Positions 22,601 through 35,800 of a DNA stretch of 64,000 nt are shown piece by piece. Under the pieces are notes generated by a model that ran no database searches, was not told where the DNA came from, and worked only from the letters and a program-made list of their open reading frames with translations. Made by a program: the position numbers and the translations under genes. Location: the NCBI RefSeq assembly GCF_003369915.1, contig NC_046674.1:22881657-22945656 (forward strand). The letters are read 5' to 3'. Source of the stretch: Drosophila miranda (lineage: Eukaryota > Arthropoda > Insecta > Diptera > Drosophilidae). Position 1 is the stretch's first letter. The number at the start of each line of letters is the position of its first letter.

Positions 22601-25600
22601 GTCTTGCTTCCCGCACCGCAACGCACCGCATCGCATCGAATTAAGAGTCCTGCCCTCCTGGACGATGCTCCATCAAGATCGCGGCTAAGACCCACGGCAA
22701 TTACGAGTATGAGAATAAAGCAGCGCCAGTCTCTGTCCTGAATGGTTAATGGCCTCCGCCCCAAGCCGAGCTTAACTGCCGCAACGGGCCCTGCCCCCTG
22801 GCCATGTACCTGCCCCTATCTGCCAACTGTTGTCTGTGGTCTGTGGCATGTCCTCTGCGGCCTGTCGTCCTGATTCACGGTTCACCATTCACGATTGAGC
22901 GTGAGTGCGGGCTGTGAGTTGTGGGAGTCCCCCGCTGTGTGGCAAGTGCCTCTTCCGCTCAGGTGAGGAAATTAAAAGTTAACTGCCTAAAGAGAGATTA
23001 GGCTAAGGGTGTGCTCATCAGCATGTGCTCGGATGAGAGAAAACGTTCCATAACCACGATATGTACATACCCTCGAAATCGAAAAAGACCCTGGACAAAG
23101 GATCAAAAGTGTTATCATAGATTGATAGTGCATGCATTATTTAAATCACATTTTAGGTACATATGTCCTTGAAAACTTTATTAAGTGCAAGCAGAAAGAG
23201 CGAGTCCAGAGTGTCCAGACTTATTGAAAATGCCGTTGGCAGCTTCTTCGTTTTAAAATCGCAAACAGCTGAGAAATTATGAGGGATTTGAGGAATTTTC
23301 CTGACCCGGAAGTTGACATTTTATGAAATTTTTCCAAGTACTCGCAATAAATAAAGTTATTTTTAATATAATTTAAGAATTCCGATGGCAGAAGAATGAA
23401 CTAATCCATATTTAATGTAGAATAATTCTTAATTTGAACAACATCTCCTCCCCTGCACAAAGTACATATGTATGTATAATTAGTGCAGAGTCGGGGTCAA
23501 AGTATCTGCAGAATGTGCGGAGGCATCTCTGGTATTGTCAGCTAACTGGCTCGGAAGGCACGCTTCGCTGGGCAGGCGGAGACCGAGAACGAGAACGAGC
23601 TTATCTCAGTTTCTGCCGCATACTTGGCGAATCGGATTTGCTTCCAATAAGTAAGCAATAACCAGCCGAGTGTTGGCCTGGCTGAAATAGAAATGGAAGT
23701 GGAAATAGAATACCTGGAGACCCATCTAGTGACGTGTGTTGTCAAGCTCAGGGTGGAGGTGGAGGTGGAGCCTGAGGCACGACATCTCGTATTGCAAGTC
23801 AGTCAATGAATGCGATTGTGGTGTTCTGGATAAAGTGTTGAATGGACCCACACAGAAAGACTGACTGACAGACAGAGATGTTCACAGGACAACAGTCACA
23901 GAGAGGGGCATTCAATTGTCGAGCAGAGTAGACAAGTGAATCAACAACCGTGCGAGCACATAAACAGGGGAATACTTGTACTCGTACAGAGTAACGACCA
24001 CAAGCACAAGCCCGACTTGATAGCATCACTTGACAAGTCAATGAAACGCGTCCTGAATGGGAGACCGGCACAAAGCTGCAGTTCCTCTCTCTCTGTTGAG
24101 AGATGACAATGCCACACCGAAGCGATCCGCTTGCACATTCACTTGATGGAACCAAGACCATATGGGTGTCCCAGTCCTAGCCGCAGCCCAGAGCCCAGGG
24201 CCCAGGACAGGGACGGGGACGGCCTATACCGACCCATGTAATGCTCGTAAAACGTTTTGTAATCCTATTAATGGCCCTGCAACAGATAATGGGCAAGTGT
24301 ATTCATAATCCCCGGCAATTTCGTATTCATTAAAAGCCAATAAAAGTGAAAATTATAACGCAGGTTCGTTTTCCCCTTTCTGAACAGGTGAATGAAGGGG
24401 GAGGGAGAGGGACAGACGGCCCACTTCATTAATAGCAGGGCACAGAAGACTGCGTGGGAAGCGCAACTCTGCGAGTAATGAAAGCTAATGAAATAACAAT
24501 TAATTGAAAAAAGAATGAACGTGTATACTCGTACTAAGAGCCGGGCATCATCAGCCAGGCCAATGCCAGAGTCGGCGCTGGACCTGTAGCTGGAGCTGGA
24601 GCTAAACCCGGGGCCAAACACAATTTGTTTTAATTAATTGAAGCCACAACCACAGCTGCCCCACGTTGGAGCTGGTTGGGCCTAGCAGCTTCCCCTGATT
24701 TAGACGAATTGCCAGCAATTCTGGTTCAGCAAGGGCTTTGGGAGGAACTTAATGTCTGACTTGGCAGCCAAATCCCTTATACAACATCAGGACGAACAGT
24801 AGCGGGATCGAGAGAAGAAGAAAGGCCCGAAGGCTCGGGCCCCAATCAAGCGTGAAATGATTGGCAGACCCCTGGCGGCCAGGGGCAGTAGCCCATCAAA
24901 TATTCACATATGTCGCACAGACCAACTATTAACGTATGGCTATCGATTAAATTTCGCCAGCAGTCCACCAGAGCGTGACAACCAAACGATTTGTGGACGT
25001 AGATGGTACCATAAGCATTATTTCTAACAGCTACTTTCCAGCTCGATTGTCGAGTCCCGAGCCTTGAGACTTGGAGCATTTAAATATGCTGCAGGGTATG
25101 GCAAAGCATAATCGATTGGTGTCCTGTTGGTATTGTTTTCCCAACTGTTGGACGAGTGTGCAGTACGAGGCATCAGCCAGTCGACTCCCAGTCGCCGCCA
25201 CTTTGCCGAAACATGGCTTGCGGCAACCGAAAGTTGAACAGAAAAGTTTGGCAAGCTAAGTTGCGCTTATGCTTATGTTTAGGCGAGTATGTAAATGCTG
25301 CCGGGAGGCACTGTATCAGTGTCTTTGTGGGGTTGAGTGTCTGTCAGTGTGTGTTTTTGTGTCTGTTGTGGGCGCCTGTTAGTGTGTGAACCACAACATG
25401 TGTCGTCGGGCGTGAACAAAAGTGCTAAGAAAATTACATTTTGGCCACATGAATGGAAGGATGGGGCGCCTCAAGCAGAGCCCCGGCCTAATGCCTTAAT
25501 ACACTTAAATTTGCTGTAAATCAGAGTGCTTTCAACTAATTTCCAGGTAGTACCCAGGAACCACAAAGCCTCAGGCAATCGACTTAGCCAGGTCTTAAGA

Positions 25601-26324
25601 GTCACAAGTTGCTTGATTCCCGAACACACACGCCGACGGGTCGGCAGAGTACTCATACTCGTAAGTAACCCAGTGGTTTTTAATGGAAATTTAAAAAAGT
25701 AAACCAGCAAGCGTATCGCCTGCCACTGCCACAGCCACTGCCAGAGCCAGAGCCAAGTGTGTACAAGTCAGTACTCGTACATATGGATATGAATGGATAC
25801 GGCCCCCGTTTCCAGTTGCCAGTTGCCAGTTGCCAGTTCCCAGCTCCCAGTTTCAGTTACAGTTCCCCCAGCATGTTCCCTGTCTCCTGGGTGCCGTGGC
25901 TCACTCCAACTCCATGGCAGGTCCTTATGCAAAATTCACATCAACAACAATCGTACTAAACTTTTTTCGCCATATTCCCATACCCGCCCCGCACCAGCAC
26001 CCGCATATATTACGCTTTTGTTCCATTTTCATCGAAGAAAGAATGCAGAGAAAAAGCGAAGTAAAAAACGCGCCAATATATCGCAGCGCGAAAATAATGC
26101 AATTTGTGTGTGAACTTTTTAACGTAGTTTCTGTGAGTCCTGGGTGTAAGGATACGAGTTTCACCAAACAAATATTTACGTACGGAATCGAGGCAGTCCG
26201 GAGTCGGTTGTGAGACCGGAGAGGAGTCGGGAGCGACCGGAATGTAGCGCCACGAACAGCAGCCAACAACTGAGGAGCCGACCCAGAAGTGATTCCATTA
26301 AACGGAGTCCTGAGAGAGGTTTGG

Positions 26325-26367
26325 CTCTGTTAACTAACAGAGTGTATATGTAGCTGTTAGCTAACAG
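26325..26367. promoter_or_regulatory. Pair of perfect palindromes
   Basis: CTCTGTTAACTAACAGAG (26325-26342) and CTGTTAGCTAACAG (26354-26367) are each perfectly self-complementary and share the CTGTTARCTAACAG core. They are 11 bases apart, so their centres sit on nearly the same face of the helix after about two and a half turns. A dimeric DNA-binding protein could use them; no factor is assigned. Confidence 0.3.
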
Positions 26368-29300
26368 ACACAGACGCCTAATGCGTTGGCGTTTTCTAGG
26401 AGAAGGTCTAATAATATATTAATGAAATCGAAATTACAGCGACGATGTGTTTCTAAGAATCATAATTCATGTAAGTGTATACTTGTACTTACATATATTT
26501 TAATTTATTTTTAGAACTTCTTTCCTAGCTTTGAAAGTAATTAATTTTCAATTAAAGCCACATTTGAATGGTATAAAATGACTGAAATTACAGAAAAGCA
26601 AGGCAGACCAGACCGCAATCAAATTGTCATAATTGATATGAGAAATATTTCTCGCTTATCAAGTATCCGCCCGAGTGCCCCCGACAAATGTGGCCCAATT
26701 AATTGGAACTTTAAACAAATGACCACGAAAAACCAACCCCCTGGAAACAGCGGAAGGATGAGGGTCGAGGTCGGTCTTGAGGTTGGGACAGGGACAAGAA
26801 CAGGGGCAGGGGAAGGGGCAGAGGCAGGGCTAGGCAATGGGCAATGGGCAATGGCTTTTATTGTACGAGTATTTCATCGCATGTCAAATGCATATTTTAC
26901 CATTAAGCTCCCTTCGTTGCTGTCCTTTCGCTGGATGGCGGTTGGATCGTTATTGTTGGACGCTACTTGGCGCAGTTGTTAACGAAAACGGATTTCGGAA
27001 ACCCGGAAGACCCGATACGGATGGAACTGCACGGGGAGTGAATACTATTGAGAAGTGGACAGGAGTGTGTCCGGCAAACCCACGAAACGTGGTGGCATCT
27101 TCACGTTCACGTTCACATGTTGATGGGAATGGGCCAACACTCTTGCACACAGCTTTTTGTCGCCACTCTTGAATTTGACGTTTTTTACGCTAGTTGGCCC
27201 CCCTGCAACCCTTGGTGTCCCCTCTTCCGCCTTTCGTCTTTCGTCTTGACTATTGATTTTTACTTGGAAATAAATTGGTTTCGTTTGTCTGTTCAGTGTA
27301 GTTGTTGGTCATTGGCACGCCCCATGCCCCATGCCCCACGCCCCACGCCCCATGCCCCATACCATTTCCTTGAAATCCTGAAATCCACCGCTGGCCAGAT
27401 ATCCCACTCTTTGTGTTTGTCCAAAAGTTTTCCTTTGCAATTATTGTTTGAAATAATTTTTCATTTTGTCGACTGTGCACTGCCCCTCCTTCTCCGGTTA
27501 CTCCGATCGCCACGTCGGACCGACACACCATCCGACTATCCGACTGACTATCGCAAATGGCCGGAACTATTGTTATTAATACAGCCAGTGAACGCTTTTT
27601 CCATCTACTTCTTTTCGTTTTTCTTTTTCTTTGGAAAGCGGAGTGCGAGAAAAATTGCACATTGAATGAAAAGTGAGCCGGACGGAGCGGAGCGGAGCGG
27701 CCATTAAAGTCTTTGGGGGCGGGGGAGGCCCAGAAGTATTTTTAAAGATATTTAATTTCCAGGGAACCATTATTAATAAAACTGTTCCAGCACTCGGCCA
27801 GTGCTCGTTCTCAGTTTGTCTTAATTGAAATGCTCGTCTCTTCCGGATAGTGCCACTTGTTCGGGACCGGGTCTGGGTTTGGGTTTGGGTCTGGGTCTGG
27901 GTCTGGGGCTGGGGCGGGGCCACTCAGGATCCGCTCCGTGTCATTTTCGAGCACTAGCTCGCATATTTTGGCAGCTACGTGACACATGCCGTGACCATGT
28001 TCCGAGGCCCGCAAACAAAGTAATTTTTCCACTTTGTTCGCCGTTGTTCGGGGCTGCTTAAGTATGGACATGTGGCTGTTGGACCCACCCCTGCTCCCGC
28101 TCCCTTTCCCAATCCCTTTCCCGCTCCCGGCAAATAGAAAGGTAGCCCGAACACTCCATAAATGTATTTACATTGAAATGGCCACAAAAGGGTAGTTCTA
28201 TCTGTCTATCCTGGGTGTGGGGAGTCGGGAGTCAGGACTCGGGAACTCGGGGACTCGGGGACTCGGGATTGGGGAACTGGAGCCACACAGGGAGCCGAAT
28301 GCGCTACAGTTGGTTGAGTTATGGGCAAATAAACGACGAGCGCAGAAGCTAATTTTGTGCATAGTTTATACGCTCTATAAAAATAAATTGCACGGTTACT
28401 GAGCTTAGGGTTATTGCCCCATTTATTTGATGCTGTTATATATGGGCCATATCCCCGGGCAGGGCACGGGGCTATCAAGCCATGTTCTTGAAAGGCTTTG
28501 TAGTTGTTGCGTGGCCGTTGTGTGGATTCCAGCTGATTCGTTATTAAATAATGCACAAAACTGGGACACTATTGGTTTTCACAGATGACAGCTTTTAAAT
28601 GCAACTTGTTTCAACAATTCAAGATCCGATGGATTCCCTCGTCTGCAAAACCGAGCAGACTGGAAGTAATACACTGCTTCTGGGCCCTAAATTGCCACTG
28701 CAAACATCAGGACCCAAAGGGTCTACAAAAGAGGAGCCACATTCTTACAACGCATTTATAATTAGATTTTAAACAAAATGTAAATGAAAATTATACATAA
28801 AAGTTTTTGATTACGCAGCAGCAGCTTTGTGTTGTCGTCAGCAACCCGGAGCCTGAAACACCTGTGTTAAGTGGCGACCGCAGTGGCCACACGGATCCAC
28901 TGTCACGGGCGGAACCACAGCCCGCACAGAAGAACGGGGTGTTCTGTGGCCATGAAAATTTACATAAATGTTGGCAAAGAAGGGACCGATATAAAAGCCA
29001 AAAATCGTGCTGAAATAAGTATCAACACGCGTATCTTAATTTTAGTAAGTCGAATTTTATAGCACCTTGTACATTGCTCGTTACGTTACCTCTCCGTGCC
29101 ACCCCAATCCTTTTAATTAACTACTCATATCCGGCGAGGAGCGTGCCTAATTGATATGGGGATATGGGGACTCGTAGTTGTCTACGTCCTGTGTTGCCCC
29201 AAATTCACGCACGCTTCAATGGAGCTATGTGCGTGTCGTATGGGAGGTCTCTGTCAGGGTCTTCTGCCGAGTGTGTGCCTCCAAGTGTCTTAATGAATTT

Positions 29301-30220
29301 CCATTTCCAGCGACAGGCAGGCACTCATCGAATTCCCGGCGATGAAATCGCAGTCGAAGCAAAAATTAACGTGCCTCATGTCAAATGTTAATGAGAAGCC
29401 AGCCACGCAACCATCTCTGCTCCCTTTGCACACTGCCACCAGTCTGTGATTCGAGGTCTTCAATTTGGCAGGGCATGCGTTTGGGAATACTCGTATTCTA
29501 TGGGTACTTTCGTTTGACTTTCCGCCTCCGAAAATTGTGTGTCTTTGGGCTGCTAATATGCGCGGAAGAGCGGAGACGGCTGAGCACAGAGTGGCGGAAA
29601 TCTCGGCTCATCCGCTGTAAACATGAATGTTGGTTTATTTCCGACACGGGCAGAAGAAGATTGATTGCGAAGATGCTTGTCTGAGTTGGAGTCGGAGTTG
29701 GATGTGAGTCCATAAGGGCTGTTCCATTGCTGCTGCTCCATTTTATGCATATGTATCTCGAAAATTGTAACTCCATCGGTTGTCTTACTGAAACTTCCCT
29801 GCAATCCCACTGCTCTGATCAATTTGAGCTAAAAGCATGTTCAAGCTCAAGAGATTCGAACCACTGTACCATTGTGCTTGGCTCTATTGTATCCGGACGC
29901 TGGCTCTGGCGCGCACTCATCCAAAATAGTGCTCATATTAAATATTCAATATTCGGGCTCGAGACGCACAGTGCTGGGCTTTGTCTATGGAGTCCGGACC
30001 GAGCGATTTCGGCTGCTGCTGGCTTAGGCCTTTATAAGCGCACTAATTAGGTTTCGCCTTGGCGCGAATTGGATTGGGCAAATCATGGAAATTAACACCA
30101 GCTGATGCTTATCGGGGGGGCAGCTTACGCTCGTTTACTTTGATGGAATGTGGGACATGTGGGGAATACGTTATCCGGGTGACACTTAGGCAAACTTAAG
30201 ACTACGAGGGGAGACCAGAT

Positions 30221-30696
30221 CTACAGCTGCTGGGCACGCACAGCGCGATCGGCGAGCTCCTCGGGCGTGGGGTGCTCCTGAATGTAGCGGATGGACTGCA
30301 GGATGGCTTCTGGGATGGGTGGAGGGGTGGGCAGCAGCTCCGACTGCGGGCGGAAGCCATTCTCGTCGGCCTCATAGGTAACCTGGACGGGAATACCCTC
30401 GGGCGAGATGTAGGAGTAGGAGCCGCGGGCTCCAATGCCGCCCTGGCCCTGCTCGCCAAAGGCAATGCCACTGGCCTGCTCTACACTGTAGCCGTATGAT
30501 CCGTCCGTATCCGCGTTGGACAGGAACTTCGTAATGGTATCATCGTTGATGGGGGCGGCCAGGGCGCATCCCAAAAGTGCGGCAAGGAGCAGCTGTCGGA
30601 AGGGAAGGAAGCAAGGAAGTCAATTAAATCGTTCGCTAGTCGGAGGGGAGGCGGTGGCGGAGCCAGACTCTGTTATCCACTTACGAGCTTGTACAT
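30221..30696 (-). CDS. Cpr65Ea: RR-1 cuticle protein Cpr65Ea
   Basis: Secreted structural protein of the exoskeleton that binds chitin. Two exons (30696-30685 and 30592-30221) give 127 residues; exon 1 encodes only MYKL, the usual cuticle-gene arrangement. A signal peptide (MYKLLLLAALLGCALA) is followed by a short acidic linker and the Rebers-Riddiford domain: GSYGYSVEQASGIAFGEQG, then SYSYISPEGIPVQVTYEADE, then NGFRPQ. The [12 protein letters not shown] motif after the domain is typical of the RR-1 (soft cuticle) group. It lacks the YYASGSS stretch of its two neighbours. It lies downstream of and parallel to the second cuticle gene. RR-1 membership is firm; the Ea symbol rests on order and synteny. 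Confidence 0.93.
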
Positions 30697-30753
30697 GATG
30701 TGGCTGGGCTGGGGAATCTGAGGTTACTACTGTGCCACTCGACCGTCCATTTA

Positions 30754-30763
30754 CTATTTATAC
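30754..30763 (-). promoter_or_regulatory. Cpr65Ea: TATA box of Cpr65Ea
   Basis: The minus strand reads GTATAAATAG here, about 60 bases ahead of the start codon. A start near 30728 is expected, where the minus strand reads ACAGTAG, a fair initiator. Confidence 0.7.
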
Positions 30764-30770
30764 TGCTCGG

Positions 30771-32080
30771 ATAGACAAAGCTCTCCACAAAGCGTCGGCA
30801 CTGCAGACTCCGAGTATTTAAATAAGCCGAGTTGCAGACTGACCCATATTTCGGCGATCAAACAGCTTTTGGCCACACGCTTCGAGCCATTAATGGAAGT
30901 GGCGCTTAAAGGTATTGTGAATGCTGCACACTCTTTCAACGTTTTAAGATTGGTATATCTAATGAAACACCAATTCAACAACATTGGTTATATATTATAG
31001 ACAAAATTACAGAGTTGTCTCCTTCTCAGGGAGGGCTTCTAGCTTCTGGCTCTTAATTTTGTATTGTAAATGAATCCCAGTTGGAATCCAGTTGATAAAG
31101 TGGGCATACCTTGCATACCCTGAAAAGCTAAGATGGAGCTGATGAAACAACCTCAATGCATCAAAATCAAATATAGCGCCCGAAAAAACACAACAATCCG
31201 CATCGATATTAACGACAACAAGCGGAGACACCAACAGCAATAGCAACAATTTGTTAATTTAATCAACACAACAATAATACTCGAATTTAAAGTTGCAACA
31301 TTTCTCATCCGAGTCCAAGTCCGAGTCTGAGACGCGAAGCGCCATCGATGATTTGCATAATACAGATACTGGAATACAATGGCAGTAAAAAAGAAAAGCG
31401 CGCCTTTATGAACTTTAAATTGAATTTCCCCAACATTTTGTTTAAAGGGAAACCTCAGCAGAGAGACACTCGAACCGAGATGCATGCTGGCTGGCTGGCA
31501 GCTGGGACCCGAAGGGAACTGGTAGCTCAAGGCCCGGCCATATGCTGGGCTCTGGAGCTGAAGCTGGAGCCGGAGCTGGAGCTGGAGCAGAGGCATTCAT
31601 AGTATAAACAACAATATTAAATTGTATTTTTCTTTTATTACATTATTATTATCTCTGGCAATAAATGTCAACGTCAGCCGAGCCGACAACGGACACGGAC
31701 ACGGACACGGACACAGACACGGACACGCAGGCGAGCGGCCCAGGAGCATGTTGATGTTCATGTTCATGTGGATGTGGATGTATGTGGGGTCTATACTACG
31801 TAAACATATATACATTGTGTGTGTGTGTGTGTGGAGTGAATGTGCTTCGAGGATGTAGTTCAGCTGATGTTCTTTCTGGTGCTGGTGATGGTGCTGGTAT
31901 TGGTGTTGGTATTGGATGCTGGTGCTGTTTGCTGGATGCTGGTGCTGTTTGCTGGATGCTTTGACTATGCAAACAGACATGACATGACATCTCGCACACA
32001 CACACACACACACACTAGAGCCAACCGATGGACAAGATGAATGGGAGCCCAGGGCTGGGCACGAGCTGGGGGCGAGAATA
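30771..32080. repeat. Spacer between cuticle genes, with simple repeats
   Basis: No gene seen. The right half is repeat-rich: (GGACAC)n at 31691-31726, (GT)n at 31816-31832, GTGCTG/TGCTGGAT repeats at about 31880-31960 and (CA)n at 31995-32015. Frames across these tracts are artefacts of the repeats. Confidence 0.6.
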
Positions 32081-32082
32081 AC

Positions 32083-32712
32083 TTAAATCTTCCTCTCGTA
32101 GGGAAGACCAGAAGCTGCTGCCGGCGCTGAGGCCGGAGCTAGCAGAGAGCCCACTGGCAGCTGCTGCGACTGTCCCTGCTGCAGATACTGTTTGCCCTGC
32201 TCGGCGCCATGACCATGGCCGTGACCGTGGTGGTCGTGTTGGTCGTGGTGCTCGTACTCCTCGTTCTCCTCTGGGTGGTTGCGGATCCACTCCAGCGACT
32301 TGAGAATGGCCTCCGGGATGGGTGGTGGCGTGGGCAGGTGCTCGCCCTGCGGCTGAAAGCCATTCTCGTCGGCCGTATAGGTCAGCTGGATGAGCTGGCC
32401 CTCGGGGCTGTAGTACTGAGAGGAGCCGGAGGCGTAGTAGCCGCCCACTCCCTGCTCCTGCTGGGCAATGCCGTTGGTCGTCTCGAACTGGTAGTTGTAG
32501 CTGCCATCCTCCTGCTTCAGCTCGTTGACAAAGCTGCGGATCTCGGCGTGGGCATCGGCCGAGTCCGAGGGGAGGGCCAGCACTCGCACTCCGGCCATCA
32601 GGACGGATGCTGCAGCAACAAGAACGACAACGTGCTGCCAGAGCAAAATGATGATGGGTTAAGTGTACTCCGGAGGATGAAGGATATTCTCTTGACTTAC
32701 GATCTTCGACAT
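32083..32712 (-). CDS. Cpr65Eb: RR-1 cuticle protein Cpr65Eb with a His-rich tail
   Basis: Secreted chitin-binding cuticle protein. Exon 1 (32712-32701) encodes MSKI and exon 2 (32634-32083) the rest, 187 residues in all. Signal peptide of about 25 residues (hydrophobic [15 protein letters not shown]). The RR-1 domain is complete: [56 protein letters not shown], then [19 protein letters not shown]. Unlike its two neighbours it carries a C-terminal extension rich in acidic residues and histidine ([15 protein letters not shown]), then Gln-rich and Ala/Pro-rich parts. His-rich tails in cuticle proteins are often linked to sclerotisation or metal binding; here that is inference. Symbol by order and synteny. 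Confidence 0.93.
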
Positions 32713-32810
32713 TTTCGCCTGGCTTAGGTTGAGATTTGGTTTATGGTTTATTGTTGTTTTAACCCTAAGAGCTAAGCTATGTTTGATGCCTCGGTGCCCT
32801 CGACCTGCCG

Positions 32811-32820
32811 CTTATATAGC
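32811..32820 (-). promoter_or_regulatory. Cpr65Eb: TATA box of Cpr65Eb
   Basis: The minus strand reads GCTATATAAG, about 100 bases ahead of the start codon at 32712. Transcription would start near 32785. Confidence 0.65.
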
Positions 32821-35800
32821 CTGGAAATGGTAAATCGGATTTTATCTGCCACGAAAGTGAGGAAAGTGAGAAAAGTGAGTGTGTGCAACCATTAGAGATG
32901 ATATGATGATGATGATGGGGTTCCATCAACACATCTCAGAGCCAGCTATACACTCTGTTCACTTTTGGAGTTTTTAGCCGAGAGCCAGCAACGGTTGCAA
33001 CGCCAATTATCTCTGCTCGGATCGGCTCTAGGTGGCTGGGCAAAGGCAATCAGCCACCATTTCCATTTTGATTTTCATTAATGCCTCGCTGAGTGAAAAC
33101 GAAACCAACAACTCTGACCTGTCCGGTCACTGCTGGGCCCGTCCACTGCTGGTCCACTGCTGGTCCACTGCGGTTCAAGAAACTCTTTCGACTGCTCTCC
33201 GCTGCCGGCACTTGATTAATTAAGTGTTTGAGTTAATTCATTAATTATTTATGAATAACTACGCTGTATATCTGCTTCTGCATCGGTATCTGTATCTGTT
33301 TCTGGCATACATATCCCCTATACATGTAACACGAGCTGCGGGATGAGCCACTCGCTTCGCATTTACGAACTCCGTAATGTGTTCCGAGGTTCCCAAACAT
33401 TTATTATGCTATAGAGCGTGGCACAATAGGAGCGGATCGAGATAAGTGTCTGCAATAATGAGATATGGACTCCCTCCCTATGGACTATGCGAGTGGATGT
33501 GGGTGGGTGCGAGAGGCGTGAAATGTCTGATGGAACATCTACCCTCAAGCAAATTGTTGCTAATTTCCAACCGACCGCCGCTTCACTTCCCTCAAATTCG
33601 AGTTCATTGAGCAGGTATGCCCACAGACAAAGCTCATTTCAATTTCACTTTCAGTTCGAGGAAAATGCCATGCGAATTCTGCCATCTTTGGATTGGTCAT
33701 GTAGGTCATGGATACAAATCTGCCATGATGCCTGCCGAAGGATTTATATTTCGGGCATTCTGCAAGCGAGTTTCAAATCGCAACTGAATCAATTCGATAA
33801 ATTAATTCAATTGCAAACTGACTTTAATTTATATTCGACGATGCAAGGATAATGACTAAAACACTTCTAGATTAAATGCCAATCATTGTTTCAACATAAG
33901 AAATCAATTTTAGTGCCTCTTTTAAATAGATTCCTATTCCTTTTAGAGACTTGGAATGAATGTCTCGTCGCAGTGTTATTCGATCAGCCAGCAATAAATG
34001 CAAATCCGAATGAGGCGCCCATAAAACATAATTTGCTCGAAGCTGCTTTGAATTGTTCAAAGCTTTTATTGCATTGCCCACGAGTCAAATCAATTAGTAT
34101 TACCATTCCATCGCAAATGAATGGCCAAAGATCTGAAACAGTGGAGATAGCCCCGATTGGGGGGCGGGACGGACTTGAAACATGCAAATTGAATCAAGTT
34201 TGGATTAAAAATCCATCAGCTGCGAAGATTGGCCAAACCAGAAATGAATGCACGTGTGCGACGATGTACATACATAAATTAAATGATGGAGTCGAAGTAA
34301 TTGAGTTATTCAATAAAGCCCTGTGCTAATTTAAATTGGGCCTGCAAGTGCGGGTGGCTAAAATCCCCGGTCTGTCCGGTCAGACAGGCCGAGCCAAACC
34401 GAACCGAACTGAATCGAAATGAAAGTTGCAACTACTGGTACAAACAATTAGTGAACACACATTTCGTCTCTATCAATCGAAGGTCGTTGCCGAAAGATTT
34501 TCGAAAGTCGTTGACTTTGTTTCGTCGTCTATCAATAAAACCCCCCAAGGGACCGACCTTCCACGCCCAACGCCGACGCCACCGCCAAGCCAACGCCCAA
34601 GCCCAAGCCCAACGCTCTCTGGTTGAGATCTGAGACGGTTACATCGGGAGCTGCCTGTGGATGGGAACACGAGACGAGACTAGACGAGACGAGATGACTA
34701 ACTAATGAATGGAGCTCCATAAATAGACCATAAACGTGGCCAACGAGTCTGCAGACGCGGTCTGCAAAGGGAAATCCACTTTTATGTCTGCGGAAAAAGG
34801 GCGAGATGTTGACAATATTTTAATTAATTAAATTTGCCAAATGTCTCAGTTGAGCGAATACGAATGTAGAGCAGTAACAAACATTCAAATGGCAATCGCT
34901 GACCTGCCCGAATCTCTGGCGACAGTGAAGCCTGACTGCGCGTGGTCGTATAATACATATAAAGACCTGAAGGCGGATATCTGAAGGTATCTGCCCTGTT
35001 GGTACGCCTGGGTGACCTTCAGCTTCAGCGGGACTGAACCGGACTGGACGGCAATTGTCGCTGCCACCGAATGTGGGTCAATTAATGTGGAGCAGGTGAG
35101 CGTGAGGAGCCTGGACGTCCCGTCCAAAGGGTCGGCTCGGCTCGGCTCGCCTCGCCTCTTCCTCTTCAACGCACTCTTCAGCAAGTACTCTTTTCGCTAG
35201 TCCCTTGTCCAGGTTAATGCGCGTGAAGATGGATTGATGCCCTAATGGATGCAGGAGGCGGATGGGACGAGGAAGGTCGAGAGGCCGGGGCAGTGGCAGT
35301 GCCAGTGCCAGTGGCAGAGGCGGGCGGTTTACTAAGTACAGCGGAAGCGGCTTAAGGCGCAAGGAAATGCCATCGAAACGTAACAACTTTTGCTTTCATT
35401 TAAAGCCGCCCAAGCGGCAGGCACCGGACAATTGTGCCGGGCGACCAACAAAAAAAAACCGAATTGCCGCACAGCCGGTTTCGAGCACAAAGCCAAAAGT
35501 AACACCGAAAAGGCCAACAAAACAGAGAGCAGAAAAAAGCAGATAATTCCGATGCTCCTGCTGCTGCTGATGCTGATGCCGATGCTGCCAGCACATTCAC
35601 TTTCCTTCAGGCCATGTCCCAGTGCCAGTGCCAGTTCCATTTTCAGTCCCAGCTCCAGTCTGGGTATGGGTCCCAGCCTGTTGCCAACCAACCCATGTAT
35701 TTATAAAATGCGAACACAAATCTTATAAGCGAAACAGCATGCGCTCTTCTCTTGTTGCTGTCGATGATTTTGTTTCTGCCTTTTGGGCGCATTACTTAGT

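Larger units (their letters stand above)
18065..30200. other. Long gene-poor region before the cuticle cluster
   Basis: About 12 kb without a convincing coding exon or RNA gene. It holds a probable transposon remnant (18225-18400), an oligo(A)-tailed stretch on the minus strand (18534-18775), (CCGTAC)n at 19568-19613, CAG/CAA-rich sequence at 21110-21230, (AGCCAT)n at 21521-21550, CCCCAYG repeats at 27311-27360, GGGTYT repeats at 27866-27915, GGGACTC repeats at 28230-28265, and a pair of perfect palindromes at 26325-26367. Such space commonly holds enhancers, but I cannot assign any. It may also contain leader exons. Confidence 0.5.

Noticed and set aside
33886..34329. 147-codon plus-strand frame between cuticle genes
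   Set aside because: No recognisable domain, no signal peptide despite the cuticle setting, and no promoter; could be revisited with conservation data.
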